From the NCBI RefSeq assembly GCF_024055605.1, contig NZ_JAMXLX010000008.1, positions 131,501 to 195,500 on the forward strand: DNA of 64,000 bases, given 5' to 3'. Positions 16,903 to 26,405 of this stretch are shown in pieces. Position 1 is the first letter of the stretch; every line of letters starts with the position of its first letter. The notes beneath the pieces are model-generated. The model saw only the letters and a program-made list of their open reading frames with translations, did not search any database and was not told the DNA's origin. This DNA comes from Ciceribacter sichuanensis (GTDB taxonomy: Bacteria > Pseudomonadota > Alphaproteobacteria > Rhizobiales > Rhizobiaceae). The position numbers and the translations under genes were made by a program.

Positions 16903-17976
16903 TTATTTCGAAAGATCGATCAGGATCTTCAGATGCGTACCGGCCGGGTCGAGAAGGGCGTCAAAGCCTTCCTTGACCGCGGTATCCAGCGTGATGCGCT
17001 TGGTCACGACCTTCTTCGCCGGCAGCAGGCCTGAGGCGATGAGGCGAATGACGCGGGGCCAGTAATGGGTCGGATAGGCCCAGGAACCCTTCACTTCCAG
17101 ATCGCGGAAGGTCACCTGGAACCAGTCGATCGGGTTTTCATGCGGATGCAGGCCGGTCTGCACCACCACGCCCTGCTTGCGCACGGCATCGACGCAGGCC
17201 TTGAGAGCATGCTCGTTGCCGACACATTCGATAGCAACGTCACACCCGACATTGCCTTCGGTCAGCGAACGAACGACGTCGCCCACATTGTCACGCTTGG
17301 GATTGATGGTGATGACGTCAGGCAGGATGCCCTTCGCATATTCCAGACGGGCATCGTTGAGGTCCGAAACGAAGAGCTGGGCAGCTCCAGCCGCGCGCGC
17401 GGCAAGGAGCGTCAGCATGCCGATCGGGCCGGCTCCGGTGACGAGAACGCTGTTGCCGGCGGACACACCGCCGCGGTCGCAGGCATAGACGGCAACCGCC
17501 GTCGGCTCGACCAGCGCGGCTTCCTCGTCAGTCATCTCATCCGGGATTTTCTGGACGTTATATTCGTTGACGATCGCGGCTTCTGCCATGCCGCCGCCAT
17601 CCCAGCTCAGGCCCACCAGGGCTAGCTCCGTGCTGAGGTGGAAAAGCCCGCGGTCGGCGAAATAGTCGCCCGAACGCGGCATCACCAGCGGCTGGATGGA
17701 AACACGGTCGCCAACCTTTACCGAGGTAACACCCTCGCCGATCGCCTCGACCACACCACCGAATTCATGGCCGAGAACCTGCGGGCCATGCGCGCCGGTG
17801 AACGGATGCGGTTCGGTCGGAATGAAGATCGGGCCATAGCTGTATTCGTGAAGGTCGGTGCCACAGATGCCGACGAAGCGGTTGCTCACAAGAACCTGCC
17901 CCTTGCCCGGGTTCTTCGGTTCCGGAATGTCGTCGATACGCAGGTCCTTGGCTGCGTGGAAACGGAGGGCTCGCAT
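16903..17976 (-). CDS. Zinc-dependent alcohol dehydrogenase (2,3-butanediol dehydrogenase-like)
   Basis: A 357-residue medium-chain dehydrogenase. Catalytic zinc ligands are in GICGTDLHEY (Cys) and GHEFGGVVEAIGEGV (His-Glu); the NAD-binding turn is VTGAGPIGMLTLLAARAAGA. The usual four-cysteine structural-zinc lobe is not obvious; the region reads QPLVMPRSGDYFADRGLFH, lacking those cysteines. That lobe is also absent in some family members. It is the first gene behind the sigma-54 promoter and precedes the flavin monooxygenase, so the two likely act on the same alcohol/ketone pathway. AGGGAGT precedes the ATG. Confidence 0.87.
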   Translation of the reverse strand: MRALRFHAAKDLRIDDIPEPKNPGKGQVLVSNRFVGICGTDLHEYSYGPIFIPTEPHPFTGAHGPQVLGHEFGGVVEAIGEGVTSVKVGDRVSIQPLVMPRSGDYFADRGLFHLSTELALVGLSWDGGGMAEAAIVNEYNVQKIPDEMTDEEAALVEPTAVAVYACDRGGVSAGNSVLVTGAGPIGMLTLLAARAAGAAQLFVSDLNDARLEYAKGILPDVITINPKRDNVGDVVRSLTEGNVGCDVAIECVGNEHALKACVDAVRKQGVVVQTGLHPHENPIDWFQVTFRDLEVKGSWAYPTHYWPRVIRLIASGLLPAKKVVTKRITLDTAVKEGFDALLDPAGTHLKILIDLSK

Positions 17977-18014
17977 GTTTACTCCCTTTTCTGCTTTTGT
18001 AATGCAGACTAGGC

Positions 18015-18030
18015 AGCAAGGTGCGTGCCA
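18015..18030 (-). promoter_or_regulatory. Sigma-54 (-24/-12) promoter
   Basis: Read leftwards, TGGCACG-CACC-TTGCT matches the RpoN consensus TGGCACG-N4-TTGCW at every position. It ends 38 bases before the ATG of the alcohol dehydrogenase, and a gene for a sigma-54 activator lies directly upstream. Confidence 0.85.
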
Positions 18031-18114
18031 TGGTGGACCGACCCCCGGAAAAGCCGCTGTTTCCTAGATTTTCATCCGGCAAGCCAATGCTTTTCCGCCG
18101 GGAGATGCGACAAG

Positions 18115-18126
18115 TGTGGCGCCACA
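18115..18126. promoter_or_regulatory. Candidate upstream activator site for the AcoR-like protein
   Basis: TGTGGCGCCACA is a perfect 12-base palindrome about 85 bases upstream of the -24 element, a normal distance for an enhancer-bound sigma-54 activator. A degenerate partner GGTGCGGCACC adjoins it at 18127-18137. Confidence 0.5.
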
Positions 18127-18146
18127 GGTGCGGCACCATGCTCACC

Positions 18147-20033
<1,887 letters not shown>

Positions 20034-20113
20034 CGAACAATGCCGCGATCCCTCGGAAGAAAGACCGCCTCCGTTTCCCAATGTTCGAATATGCCAATCA
20101 AGAAAGGGGAATG

Positions 20114-20146
20114 TAAAGACTTTACGCCCGCCTCAGAAGCGGGCGC
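20114..20146. other. Palindrome plus GC hairpin upstream of the AcoR-like gene
   Basis: GTAAAGACTTTAC (20114-20126) is an odd-length palindrome that runs into a seven-base hairpin CGCCCGC / GCGGGCG (20126-20146). Placed 80-110 bases before the activator start, it may be an operator, or a terminator for the gene remnant to the right; no long T tract is present. Confidence 0.3.
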
Positions 20147-20208
20147 CGGATGAAAAGCCCGTGACCGCAATCTTGTTGGAAAGGAAGGGTAAGCTGTCGT
20201 CTTGCGGT

Positions 20209-20281
20209 TCAGCCGCCGTATTCGATGATTTCCAGCCCCGCATTGTAGTCGGTCGCATAGACGAGGCCGGCGGCATCTGGC
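20209..20281 (-). pseudogene. C-terminal remnant of an unidentified protein (LVIVD-repeat-like ending)
   Basis: On the minus strand a frame ends LVYATDYNAGLEIIEYGG and stop (20211-20209). The TDYNAGL pattern resembles the last repeat of LVIVD-type beta-propeller proteins. No start or larger body exists to the right, so this appears to be the surviving 3' end of a gene cut by the adjoining mobile islet. The family assignment rests on one short motif. Confidence 0.3.
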
Positions 20282-20420
20282 CTTTGCCTGCGGCCAGAAA
20301 AACCCGGCTTTCCTAGAGCAGAAGGCAGTTATCGCGGATCTGATCGCACAGACTGCGGTTTCCGAGACCCAGAAACGCAAAAAGCCCGCGGAGGGGCTCT
20401 TTGGCATCATAGGGATTTTG

Positions 20421-20439
20421 GGTTGCGGGGGCAGGATTT
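20421..20439 (-). repeat. Left attachment-site remnant: 3' end of an initiator tRNA-Met-like sequence
   Basis: GGTTGCGGGGGCAGGATTT is the reverse complement of the acceptor/T-arm 3' end of bacterial initiator tRNA-Met (AAATCCTGCCCCCGCAACC). The match breaks off after 19 bases and no tRNA body follows, as expected for an att site left by an integrating element. Upstream, about 48 bases away, an AAACGCAAAA...GCCCGC block repeats at the right end of the islet. Confidence 0.6.
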
Positions 20440-20608
20440 AATCTTAACTTGTTATCGTCGCAACCGCCCAATGACCTACTAAAAATTCTTCTTACCGGCG
20501 ACCGGAGCGGCCTATTTCGTACAGTAGCGTAACGAGCTTCACCTTGGTAAACGGGTCCAAGAATGTAAATACCATATTATGGAATGAACGATATTGGCCG
20601 AATAACTA

Positions 20609-21610
20609 TCAGATATAACCTGACGATGCTCGGCGCAGAAGCTTTCGCCTACCACGTCGTGCGCTCTTCCGCAGCCACGGGCGGACTTGGTTCTCATACG
20701 GATGGTCGGCGACAAAATCCCAGAAGTCAGACAAGGTAATTTCCTGTGTGGTGGCAATCCTTGCAAAGTCGTCGACGATCACCTCCCAAATAGGGTCGCG
20801 GACGAACGAACCGATGGAACCGTCGTCGTGATAGCGAGGTCGGCTGCGAATACGGACCGCGCGCAAGCGAATGTCTTTGGATAGAGATCCGCCCGAAACG
20901 AGAACAAGCTCAGAAGACACTCCTTCAGATGGTGGCGCAAATTCATCCTTGTCTGTCATCTTCCAACTTGAACTGTCGCCAACGCGTTCGGCTCGAGTGA
21001 AATTTGCCAATGCAGTTCCGGCCCGTGAAATGCGCATTATGGAATCAAGGTCATCGGCAGCAAAAGAGGGAGGAAAGTACACGTTCTTGTGCGCGTTCAA
21101 CCACTGAAGCTCGTTGAGTGCTACAACCTCGTCACGTCTTTTCAGTCGGATGACGTTGCCATCGGCATCCGCTCCGTAGACGTTCGGGTCATGTAAGAGC
21201 ACCGCGAAGCGAGGCGAAAGTGGCATCAACATTTGCAGACCGGCGCGAGTGAGGCCGCCCATTCGATGGGGCTCTCTGACTCGTCCGAACCAGTTTGTTT
21301 GCACAACAGGATTGTCGGCAATGATAAACGGGATAGACGTCCCGTTGATGATCAGGAACTGCTTCAAATCAAAGAGGATAGGGCACATCGCCAAGGTTGT
21401 TGCAACGTTGTGATTGGCGGCATCCTTCAGCCCGATCTTGACGGATCGGAGTGCTTCCTCGCTGACCCGACCGTGCAGCCAAAGGCGAGTCATTTTTTCA
21501 GCCGTGTTGTTGTACTCTTCCTCGGCCCGCAGTGTTCGCGCCTTCTGAAGTGCAAGCATCTGTACGATGCTCCAGCCATCGCTGTCCTCGATCGAACGAC
21601 TCTCGATCAT
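20609..21610 (-). pseudogene. DUF4238 protein, 5'-truncated at an IS3 insertion
   Basis: The 333-residue frame matches the middle and C-terminus of DUF4238 proteins (ISFIIADNPVV-like PFIIADNPVVQTN, then MLMPLSPRFAVLLHD and NELQWLNAHKNVYF). The family's N-terminal HHY-P segment is absent, and the first ATG lies exactly at the edge of the IS element (21611). The codons upstream belong to the IS terminal repeat. The function of DUF4238 is not established; these genes are often found in mobile islands. Sequence right of the IS does not supply a matching N-terminus in frame. Confidence 0.7.
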
Positions 21611-21669
21611 TGAATAGCCCCTAGATTTGTAGACGCCTTCTTCCCTAAGACTGAGGCAAGGAGGCCTAC

Positions 21670-21939
21670 ATGGGCAAAGCCAATTTCACGGAAGAGTTCA
21701 AACGCGACGCGGTGCATCAGATCACCGAGCGGGGCTATCCGGTAGCGGAGGTCTCTCAGCGGCTGGGGGTCAGCCAGCATTCGCTCTACGAGTGGAAGAA
21801 GAAGTTCGGCACGTCGAACGGCAAGGGCAGCGATGAGGCCGAGGAGATCAGACGGCTCAAGCGAGAACTGGCTCGCGTGACCGAGGAACGCGACATCTTA
21901 AAAAAAGCGGCCGCGTACTTCGCCAGGGATGCAAAGTGA
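21670..21939 (+). CDS. IS3-family transposase OrfA
   Basis: An 89-residue protein with an N-terminal helix-turn-helix (FKRDAVHQITERGYPVAEVS) that binds the terminal repeats, and a leucine-zipper-like C-terminus (EIRRLKRELARVTEERDILK) for multimerisation. Its 3' part holds a seven-A run at 21900-21906 where ribosomes can slip into the orfB frame. AGGCAAGGAGG precedes the ATG. Confidence 0.9.
   Translation: MGKANFTEEFKRDAVHQITERGYPVAEVSQRLGVSQHSLYEWKKKFGTSNGKGSDEAEEIRRLKRELARVTEERDILKKAAAYFARDAK
21900..21907 (+). other. Programmed -1 frameshift site of the IS3 transposase
   Basis: AAAAAAAG lies in orfA read as TTA AAA AAA GCG. The -1 frame is open from here to the orfB coding region (no stop between 21900 and 21936), so slippage would give the OrfAB fusion transposase usual for IS3 elements. 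Confidence 0.7.
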
Positions 21940-22796
21940 AGTACGCGTTCATTGCCCCGCATCGCCTGCGGTTCTCGGTGCGGGCGATGTGTCGGCTTCT
22001 TCATGTTCACCCGAGCGGATTCTATGCCTGGCTGAAGAACCCGTTGAGCAAACGGGCCAGCAAAGACAAACGACAGACCGATCTACTGTTTCAGGCTTGG
22101 CAGGAGAGCGGTAAGGTCTATGGCTATCGCAAGCTTCATGACGATCTGCTTGATCAGGGAGAGATGTGCTGCCCGAACCGCGTCGCACGTCTGACACGGC
22201 TTGCCGGGATCAAAGCTGAGATCGGCTACAAGCGCCGTCCCGGCATATATGGCGGCCGACCCTCTGTCGTTGTCGACAATGCGCTCGACCGGCAGTTCGA
22301 CGTCGGAGCTGCGGACAAAGCGTGGGTCACAGACATCACCTATATCCGCACCTGCGAGGGCTTCGCCTACCTTGCTGTCGTCATCGATCTCTATTCCCGC
22401 CGGGTGATCGGCTGGGCAATGCAGAGCCGTCAAACCACGGACATCGTGCTGCAAGCCTTGCTCATGGCGGTTTGGCGACGCAAGCCGAAGAACGAGGTTC
22501 TGGTCCATTCGGATCAGGGCTCGCAGTTCACCAGCATGGACTGGGCTTCGTTCTTGAAGCACCACAATCTGGTTCATTCAATGAGCCGTCGTGGAAACTG
22601 CCACGACAACGCGGTCGCCGAAAGCTTCTTCAACCTTCTCAAGCGTGAACGCATACGCCGCAGGGTCTATCGCTCACGAGACGAAGTCCGCCAGGACGTG
22701 TTCGATTACATCGAAATGTTCTACAACCCGAAACGCAAGCACGTCAGAAACGGAATGCTGTCGTCGGTCGAGTTCGAGCGCCAACAGAAAACGTAG
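21936..22796 (+). CDS. IS3-family transposase OrfB (DDE catalytic subunit)
   Basis: A 286-residue frame starting at a GTG that overlaps the orfA stop, lying in the -1 frame. The N-terminal HTH_21-like segment (GYRKLHDDL, NRVARLTRLAGI) precedes an rve integrase core. The catalytic triad is present: first Asp in WVTDITYI, second Asp in VHSDQGSQF, and Glu in NAVAESFFNLLK. The ending VEFERQQK is normal, so the element appears intact apart from the missing target duplication. Confidence 0.92.
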   Translation: MKYAFIAPHRLRFSVRAMCRLLHVHPSGFYAWLKNPLSKRASKDKRQTDLLFQAWQESGKVYGYRKLHDDLLDQGEMCCPNRVARLTRLAGIKAEIGYKRRPGIYGGRPSVVVDNALDRQFDVGAADKAWVTDITYIRTCEGFAYLAVVIDLYSRRVIGWAMQSRQTTDIVLQALLMAVWRRKPKNEVLVHSDQGSQFTSMDWASFLKHHNLVHSMSRRGNCHDNAVAESFFNLLKRERIRRRVYRSRDEVRQDVFDYIEMFYNPKRKHVRNGMLSSVEFERQQKT

Positions 22797-22955
22797 CCCG
22801 AGGGTGTCTACGAAACTCGGGGCTATTCAGTTCTATGTCGCGGAGAGCTTTCCGATACTCAGAATATTGTGAAACGAGAATGTCGTCTTCGTGGTCCATT
22901 ATCAAATGCTTCGTTATGCCTTTTGCCCAATTGCCTGGCTTGGGAAAACTTCAGA

Positions 22956-23480
22956 TTATTTGCCCTGCCCTTGCGACCGCGCCTCCGTCAGCGATGCGGC
23001 GATTGCGGCGATGGAGCGAAACAGGACGAGCGGATCGTCCTTCGAGGGCATGAAACCTCGGCGCTGCCAAAACTGAGCCGCTTCGTGATCGACGGCGTTG
23101 ACCATCAACGCCCGCCCGCCGATCAGAGCGGCGGCCTGGACGCATCGCTCAAGGGCATGTTTCACCAGAGCTGTACCGATGCCTCTCCCCGCCCATTCCG
23201 TGTCCGTGGCAAGCTGGCCGAGGAGAAGACAGGGAACCGGATCGGGCGGCTGCCCGGTGCGGATCGAGCGCGGCAGGATCGCAGGAACGACAGCGGTCGG
23301 CGCCAAGCCGTAATACCCGACGACGCGCCAGGCCTCGTGAACGACGAGAACCGCAGTGAAACCTTTCTCCTGATTGGAAAGCGCGCGCGTCTTCAGCCAA
23401 TGATCGAGCGTCGGTTTACTGCAGGAAAACTCGGAAACATCATGCGCCGCCGTGAGCGGTTCTGGAGCCGATAAAGCCAC
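22956..23480 (-). CDS. GNAT-family acetyltransferase toxin (TacT/AtaT type)
   Basis: A 174-residue acetyltransferase. The opening PLTAAHDVSEFSCSKPTLDHWL and VVGYYGLAP are characteristic of GNAT toxins that acetylate charged tRNA and stop translation. The acetyl-CoA loop is WAGRGIGTALV. The C-terminus is slightly extended past the usual end and the tyrosine near LFRS is replaced, which may lower activity. The start follows the antitoxin stop by three bases, so the two are one operon. It lies in the islet, where such a pair would promote retention. Confidence 0.85.
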   Translation of the reverse strand: MALSAPEPLTAAHDVSEFSCSKPTLDHWLKTRALSNQEKGFTAVLVVHEAWRVVGYYGLAPTAVVPAILPRSIRTGQPPDPVPCLLLGQLATDTEWAGRGIGTALVKHALERCVQAAALIGGRALMVNAVDHEAAQFWQRRGFMPSKDDPLVLFRSIAAIAASLTEARSQGQGK

Positions 23481-23483
23481 GGC

Positions 23484-23783
23484 TTATCGCTTCGGCTCGT
23501 AACCGGCTTCCCATGGCGCAGGCCGCCTGGCCAGTTCCACCATCTCGGGAACAGGAGCGGCCGGTAGGGACAAGACACCCATAAAATCAGCGAAGCCTTC
23601 CGGGCTCATGCGGATGAGCCCCTGCTCCATAACAACTTCTTCTGCGGCGCGCACAGCGGCCTCCCGCACGAAATCGGTTCGTGAGCGGCCGCGCAGGCTT
23701 GCCGCACGATCGATCATTGCGACGTCTGCTTCAGGCAAGCGCATTGAGATCGGGTATTCCTTGCGTTCGACAGTGGCGACCAT
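23484..23783 (-). CDS. DUF1778 ribbon-helix-helix antitoxin
   Basis: A 99-residue antitoxin. Residues 8-45 form the ribbon-helix-helix (YPISMRLPEADVAMIDRAAS, then RSRTDFVREAAV) that binds the operon operator; the C-terminal half wraps the acetyltransferase toxin. AAGGAGAT precedes the ATG. It is the first gene of the pair and would autoregulate from the promoter at 23804-23832. Confidence 0.87.
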   Translation of the reverse strand: MVATVERKEYPISMRLPEADVAMIDRAASLRGRSRTDFVREAAVRAAEEVVMEQGLIRMSPEGFADFMGVLSLPAAPVPEMVELARRPAPWEAGYEPKR

Positions 23784-23803
23784 AACTTATCTCCTTTACG
23801 GGG

Positions 23804-23832
23804 AAAATAGCGACTTGTAGCGCGAAATGCAA
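23804..23832 (-). promoter_or_regulatory. Putative promoter of the toxin-antitoxin operon
   Basis: Read leftwards, TTGCAT and TATTTT are separated by exactly 17 bases and end about 20 bases before the antitoxin start. This region is AT-richer than its surroundings. The adjacent GTATCGTATTG could hold the antitoxin operator, but no clean repeat was seen. Confidence 0.45.
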
Positions 23833-24080
23833 TACGATACTATCAATCTCGTTCACGATCTGCCTTGCCATTATGGAATTAGCGCGGGAGGATGGTCACC
23901 GAGAAGTTTATATGCGCCACGGATCGGTTTCACGGAGTTTTCGTAGGTCATTTCACTATGCCAGCATACGATATGCTTCGCTGGACTGCTCCGTGACGCG
24001 CGCATCCGCCCCGACCATCGCCGCCTGCTCACCTTTGAATTCAGTTGTTTATCAGGGTTTTAGCGTGAATTTTGCGGGGC

Positions 24081-24296
24081 ATGAGCCAGAAAGCACGCCC
24101 ATCAGGGACTGGGGTATCGGAAAGCGAGCGCGAAGAGCTGCTCGCAGCGATGCTTCTGGACGCGCCAGAACTGGCACTTACCCCGCGCGGCAATCCAGAT
24201 CCCCGTCTCGTGCAACTCGCCCGGTTGCTCGGCAGGCAGATGGCTCGTCAGAATTTCGAGGCGCAGTCGAACAAACGGGGTTCGGACGGCTCCTGA
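24081..24296 (+). CDS. Small hypothetical protein upstream of the recombinase
   Basis: A 71-residue frame from the ATG at 24081, ending 16 bases before the recombinase start. The sequence is charged and helical (ESEREELLAAMLLDAPEL, then DPRLVQLARLLGRQMARQNF) with no membrane segment. Its position suggests co-transcription with the recombinase, perhaps as an accessory factor, but no family was recognised. Confidence 0.5.
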   Translation: MSQKARPSGTGVSESEREELLAAMLLDAPELALTPRGNPDPRLVQLARLLGRQMARQNFEAQSNKRGSDGS

Positions 24297-24312
24297 AGAC
24301 GGGAGACCCCAA

Positions 24313-25940
24313 TTGAAAGTCGCCATTTACGCCCGCTATTCCTCCGACAATCAACGCGATGCTTCCATCGCGGACCAGCTCCGCATGTGCCGGCTTCACG
24401 CGGAGAAGCAAGGTTGGCACATCGTAGAGGAATACACCGATCACGCGATCTCGGGCGCTTCCCTTCTTCGACCCGGCATTCAGGCGCTGATCTCGGATGC
24501 CACGCGCGGTCGTTTCGATCTGATCCTGGCCGAGGCGATGGATCGCCTGTCGCGCGATCAGGAAGACATCGCCGGCTTGTTCAAGCGGATGTCCTATTCG
24601 GGCGTAAAGATCTTCACACTGTCCGAAGGTGAAGTTTCGCATCTTCATATTGGCCTCAAGGGCACAATGAACGCCCTGTTTCTCAAGGATCTGACCGACA
24701 AGACGCGCCGCGGTTAGCGCGGGCGGGTCGAGGCCGGCAAATCGGGCGGCGGGAACGCCTACGGCTACGATGTCGTCAAAAAGCTGGACGGCAATGGCGA
24801 GCCTATTCGCGGTGACCGCACCATCAACGAGGCCCAGGCCAGGGTCGTAGAACGGATATTCCGTGACTACGCGGCCGGAAAGTCTGCCAAGACCATCGCG
24901 TTCGCGCTCAACAAGGAGGGAATACCGGCCCCTTCCGGGGGCGACTGGGGCTTCAGCACGATCAACGGCAACCCGAAACGCGGGAACGGCATCCTCACAA
25001 CGAGATGTATATCGGCGAGATTGTCTGGAACCGTCAGCGCTTCGTCAAGGATCCCGATACGGGCAAGCGCCAAGCGCGGCCCAACCCGGAGTCAGAATGG
25101 GTCGTTCAGGAGGCGCCTGAACTGCGCATCATCGGCGACGAACTGTGGCAGACAGTAAAGGTCCGTCAAGGAGAGAACAGGATCGAGCCCGGCGCAACCG
25201 GCCACGCCGATGTCGCCGTCATCAACACGCGCCGTCGACCCAAGTACCTCTTCTCAGGGCTTACCAAATGCGCCTACTGCGGAGGCGGCTATTCGGCGAT
25301 CTCGGTAAATCTGATCGGCTGCTCGACCGCGCGGAACAAGGACACCTGCGACAACCGTGTCAACATTCGCCGCGACGAGTTGGAATCGCGCGTGCTCAAC
25401 GCGCTCCGAAACCGGATGCTTGATCCAGCGATCTTTGCGGAGTTCTGCGACGCCTATACACAGGAGACAAATCGTCTGCGCATGGAAAGCCGCGCGAATA
25501 TCGATGCGGCTCAAGCTGAGATTGAGAAGATCAGCCGGGAGGAAGGCCGGTTGATGGACCTCTATCTTAAAGAGGCCATCTCCATCGAAGCCGTGAAGGA
25601 ACGTGGCGATCTGTTGAAGCTCCGCAAGGCCGAGCTCAGCGCATTCCTCACGACCGCGGACGAGCCGCCTCCCCTTCTGCATCCTGCAATGGCGCAGCAA
25701 TATCGTAAGCGAGTTCAGCAACTCTACGAAACGCTCCAGGACGACTCCGAGGAGAAGCGTATTGAAGCGGCGAACGTAATCCGTTCACTTGTCGAGGACA
25801 TCATCCTGACGCCCGTCAAAGGCAAACTCGAGATCGACGTTCGCGGTGATCTCGCTGGAATCCTGACGCTATCGGTAAAAACGCAAAAGCCCGCCGAAGG
25901 GGCGGGCAAGTCGCAAGTAAAGATGGTTGCGGGGGCCTGA
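24313..25940 (+). pseudogene. Large serine recombinase, disrupted by a stop codon and a frameshift
   Basis: The resolvase domain is clear: VAIYARYSSDNQRDASIADQ with the catalytic serine near residue 9 and DRLSRDQEDIA. The frame is cut by TAG at 24715-24717 inside the conserved TRRG-x-RGRVEAG stretch, where related proteins have leucine (TTG). The same frame then continues (GGGNAYGYDVVKKLDG) until about 24997, where one base appears deleted before NNEMYIGE-like sequence; the rest continues at 25005. The C-terminal zinc ribbon (CAYCGGGY, later C and C), coiled coil and VEDIILTP are intact. It ends KMVAGA over the att core. It should be inactive. Confidence 0.85.
25925..25936. repeat. Right attachment-site core repeat
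   Basis: GGTTGCGGGGGC duplicates the core at 20421-20432 and encodes the last residues of the recombinase. Just upstream, GCCCGCC / GGCGGGC (25888-25908) forms a hairpin inside the recombinase 3' end. Confidence 0.55.
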
Positions 25941-26405
25941 TTGCACCTAGACTTGTACGAAGTCTCACTTGTGCAGCGACGAACTGGGCTTTTTGCCAGA
26001 TAAGATGTGTTATGGAATTTCTCCGTACTTTCCAAGCTGTCCAGCACGGTGAGGTGTGTTGCGGAGATCGGCCCATTCGCGTTCAGTTGCCCCTGCCACA
26101 GACGCCGAATGCCCTCTTCGCCGGCCGAAGAACATATAGATCAAGCCGCAGGTTCCTACGGACTGGGGGCATTCATAGACGCTGAAAGGGCGCTACGCTT
26201 CGGCGCCAATTACGCATGCTGGTGCTTTTTGTTCTCCGTAGCCGAAGCTTTGCTGGCGGCGTTCGCTGCGCTTGTGTCCGCAATGGCGACGTCGACAGTG
26301 CTGGCGGCCAGAGCGAAAGCGATGAAGCTGCGACGATTGGTGTCTTCGAGTGCATTGGTCATGGCAGCGCCACTGCAATTCCCGACTGTGGCATTTTCCA
26401 AAGTC
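25941..26405. other. Non-coding or degenerate stretch between the islet and the pirin locus
   Basis: 465 bases follow the islet edge with no gene I can support. A leftward frame of 63 codons (26401-26210) contains NRRSFIAFALAAS, which resembles the start of a twin-arginine signal, but it has no good ribosome site and ends at once, so it may be a fragment. Confidence 0.4.

Larger units (their letters stand above)
21611..22829 (+). mobile_element. IS3-family insertion sequence
   Basis: A 1219-base element bounded by 27-base imperfect terminal inverted repeats (21611-21637 and 22803-22829), identical at 23 positions and both starting TGAATAGCCCC. It contains overlapping orfA and orfB. No target duplication is visible: CAT precedes the left end and GTT follows the right end, suggesting a later deletion or recombination beside the IS. 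Confidence 0.88.
20421..25936. mobile_element. Decayed integrated islet flanked by tRNA-Met-type repeats
   Basis: GGTTGCGGGGGC occurs in direct orientation at 20421-20432 and 25925-25936, each copy followed by two bases and GATT. Between them lie a truncated DUF4238 gene, an IS3 element, a toxin-antitoxin pair, a small conserved-looking ORF and a large serine recombinase whose 3' end contains the right repeat. Recombinases of this kind commonly end in a MVAGA-type peptide encoded by the tRNA-derived core. The recombinase is broken, so the islet is probably immobile. The exact outer limits are inferred. Confidence 0.55.

Noticed and set aside
20421-20450. A tRNA gene at the left islet edge
   Set aside because: Only the last 19 bases match initiator tRNA-Met; no anticodon or D-arm follows, so it is an att remnant, not a gene.
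26210-26401. A 63-codon leftward frame with a twin-arginine-like start
   Set aside because: No ribosome site, overlaps other open frames and stops shortly after the supposed signal; at best a fragment.
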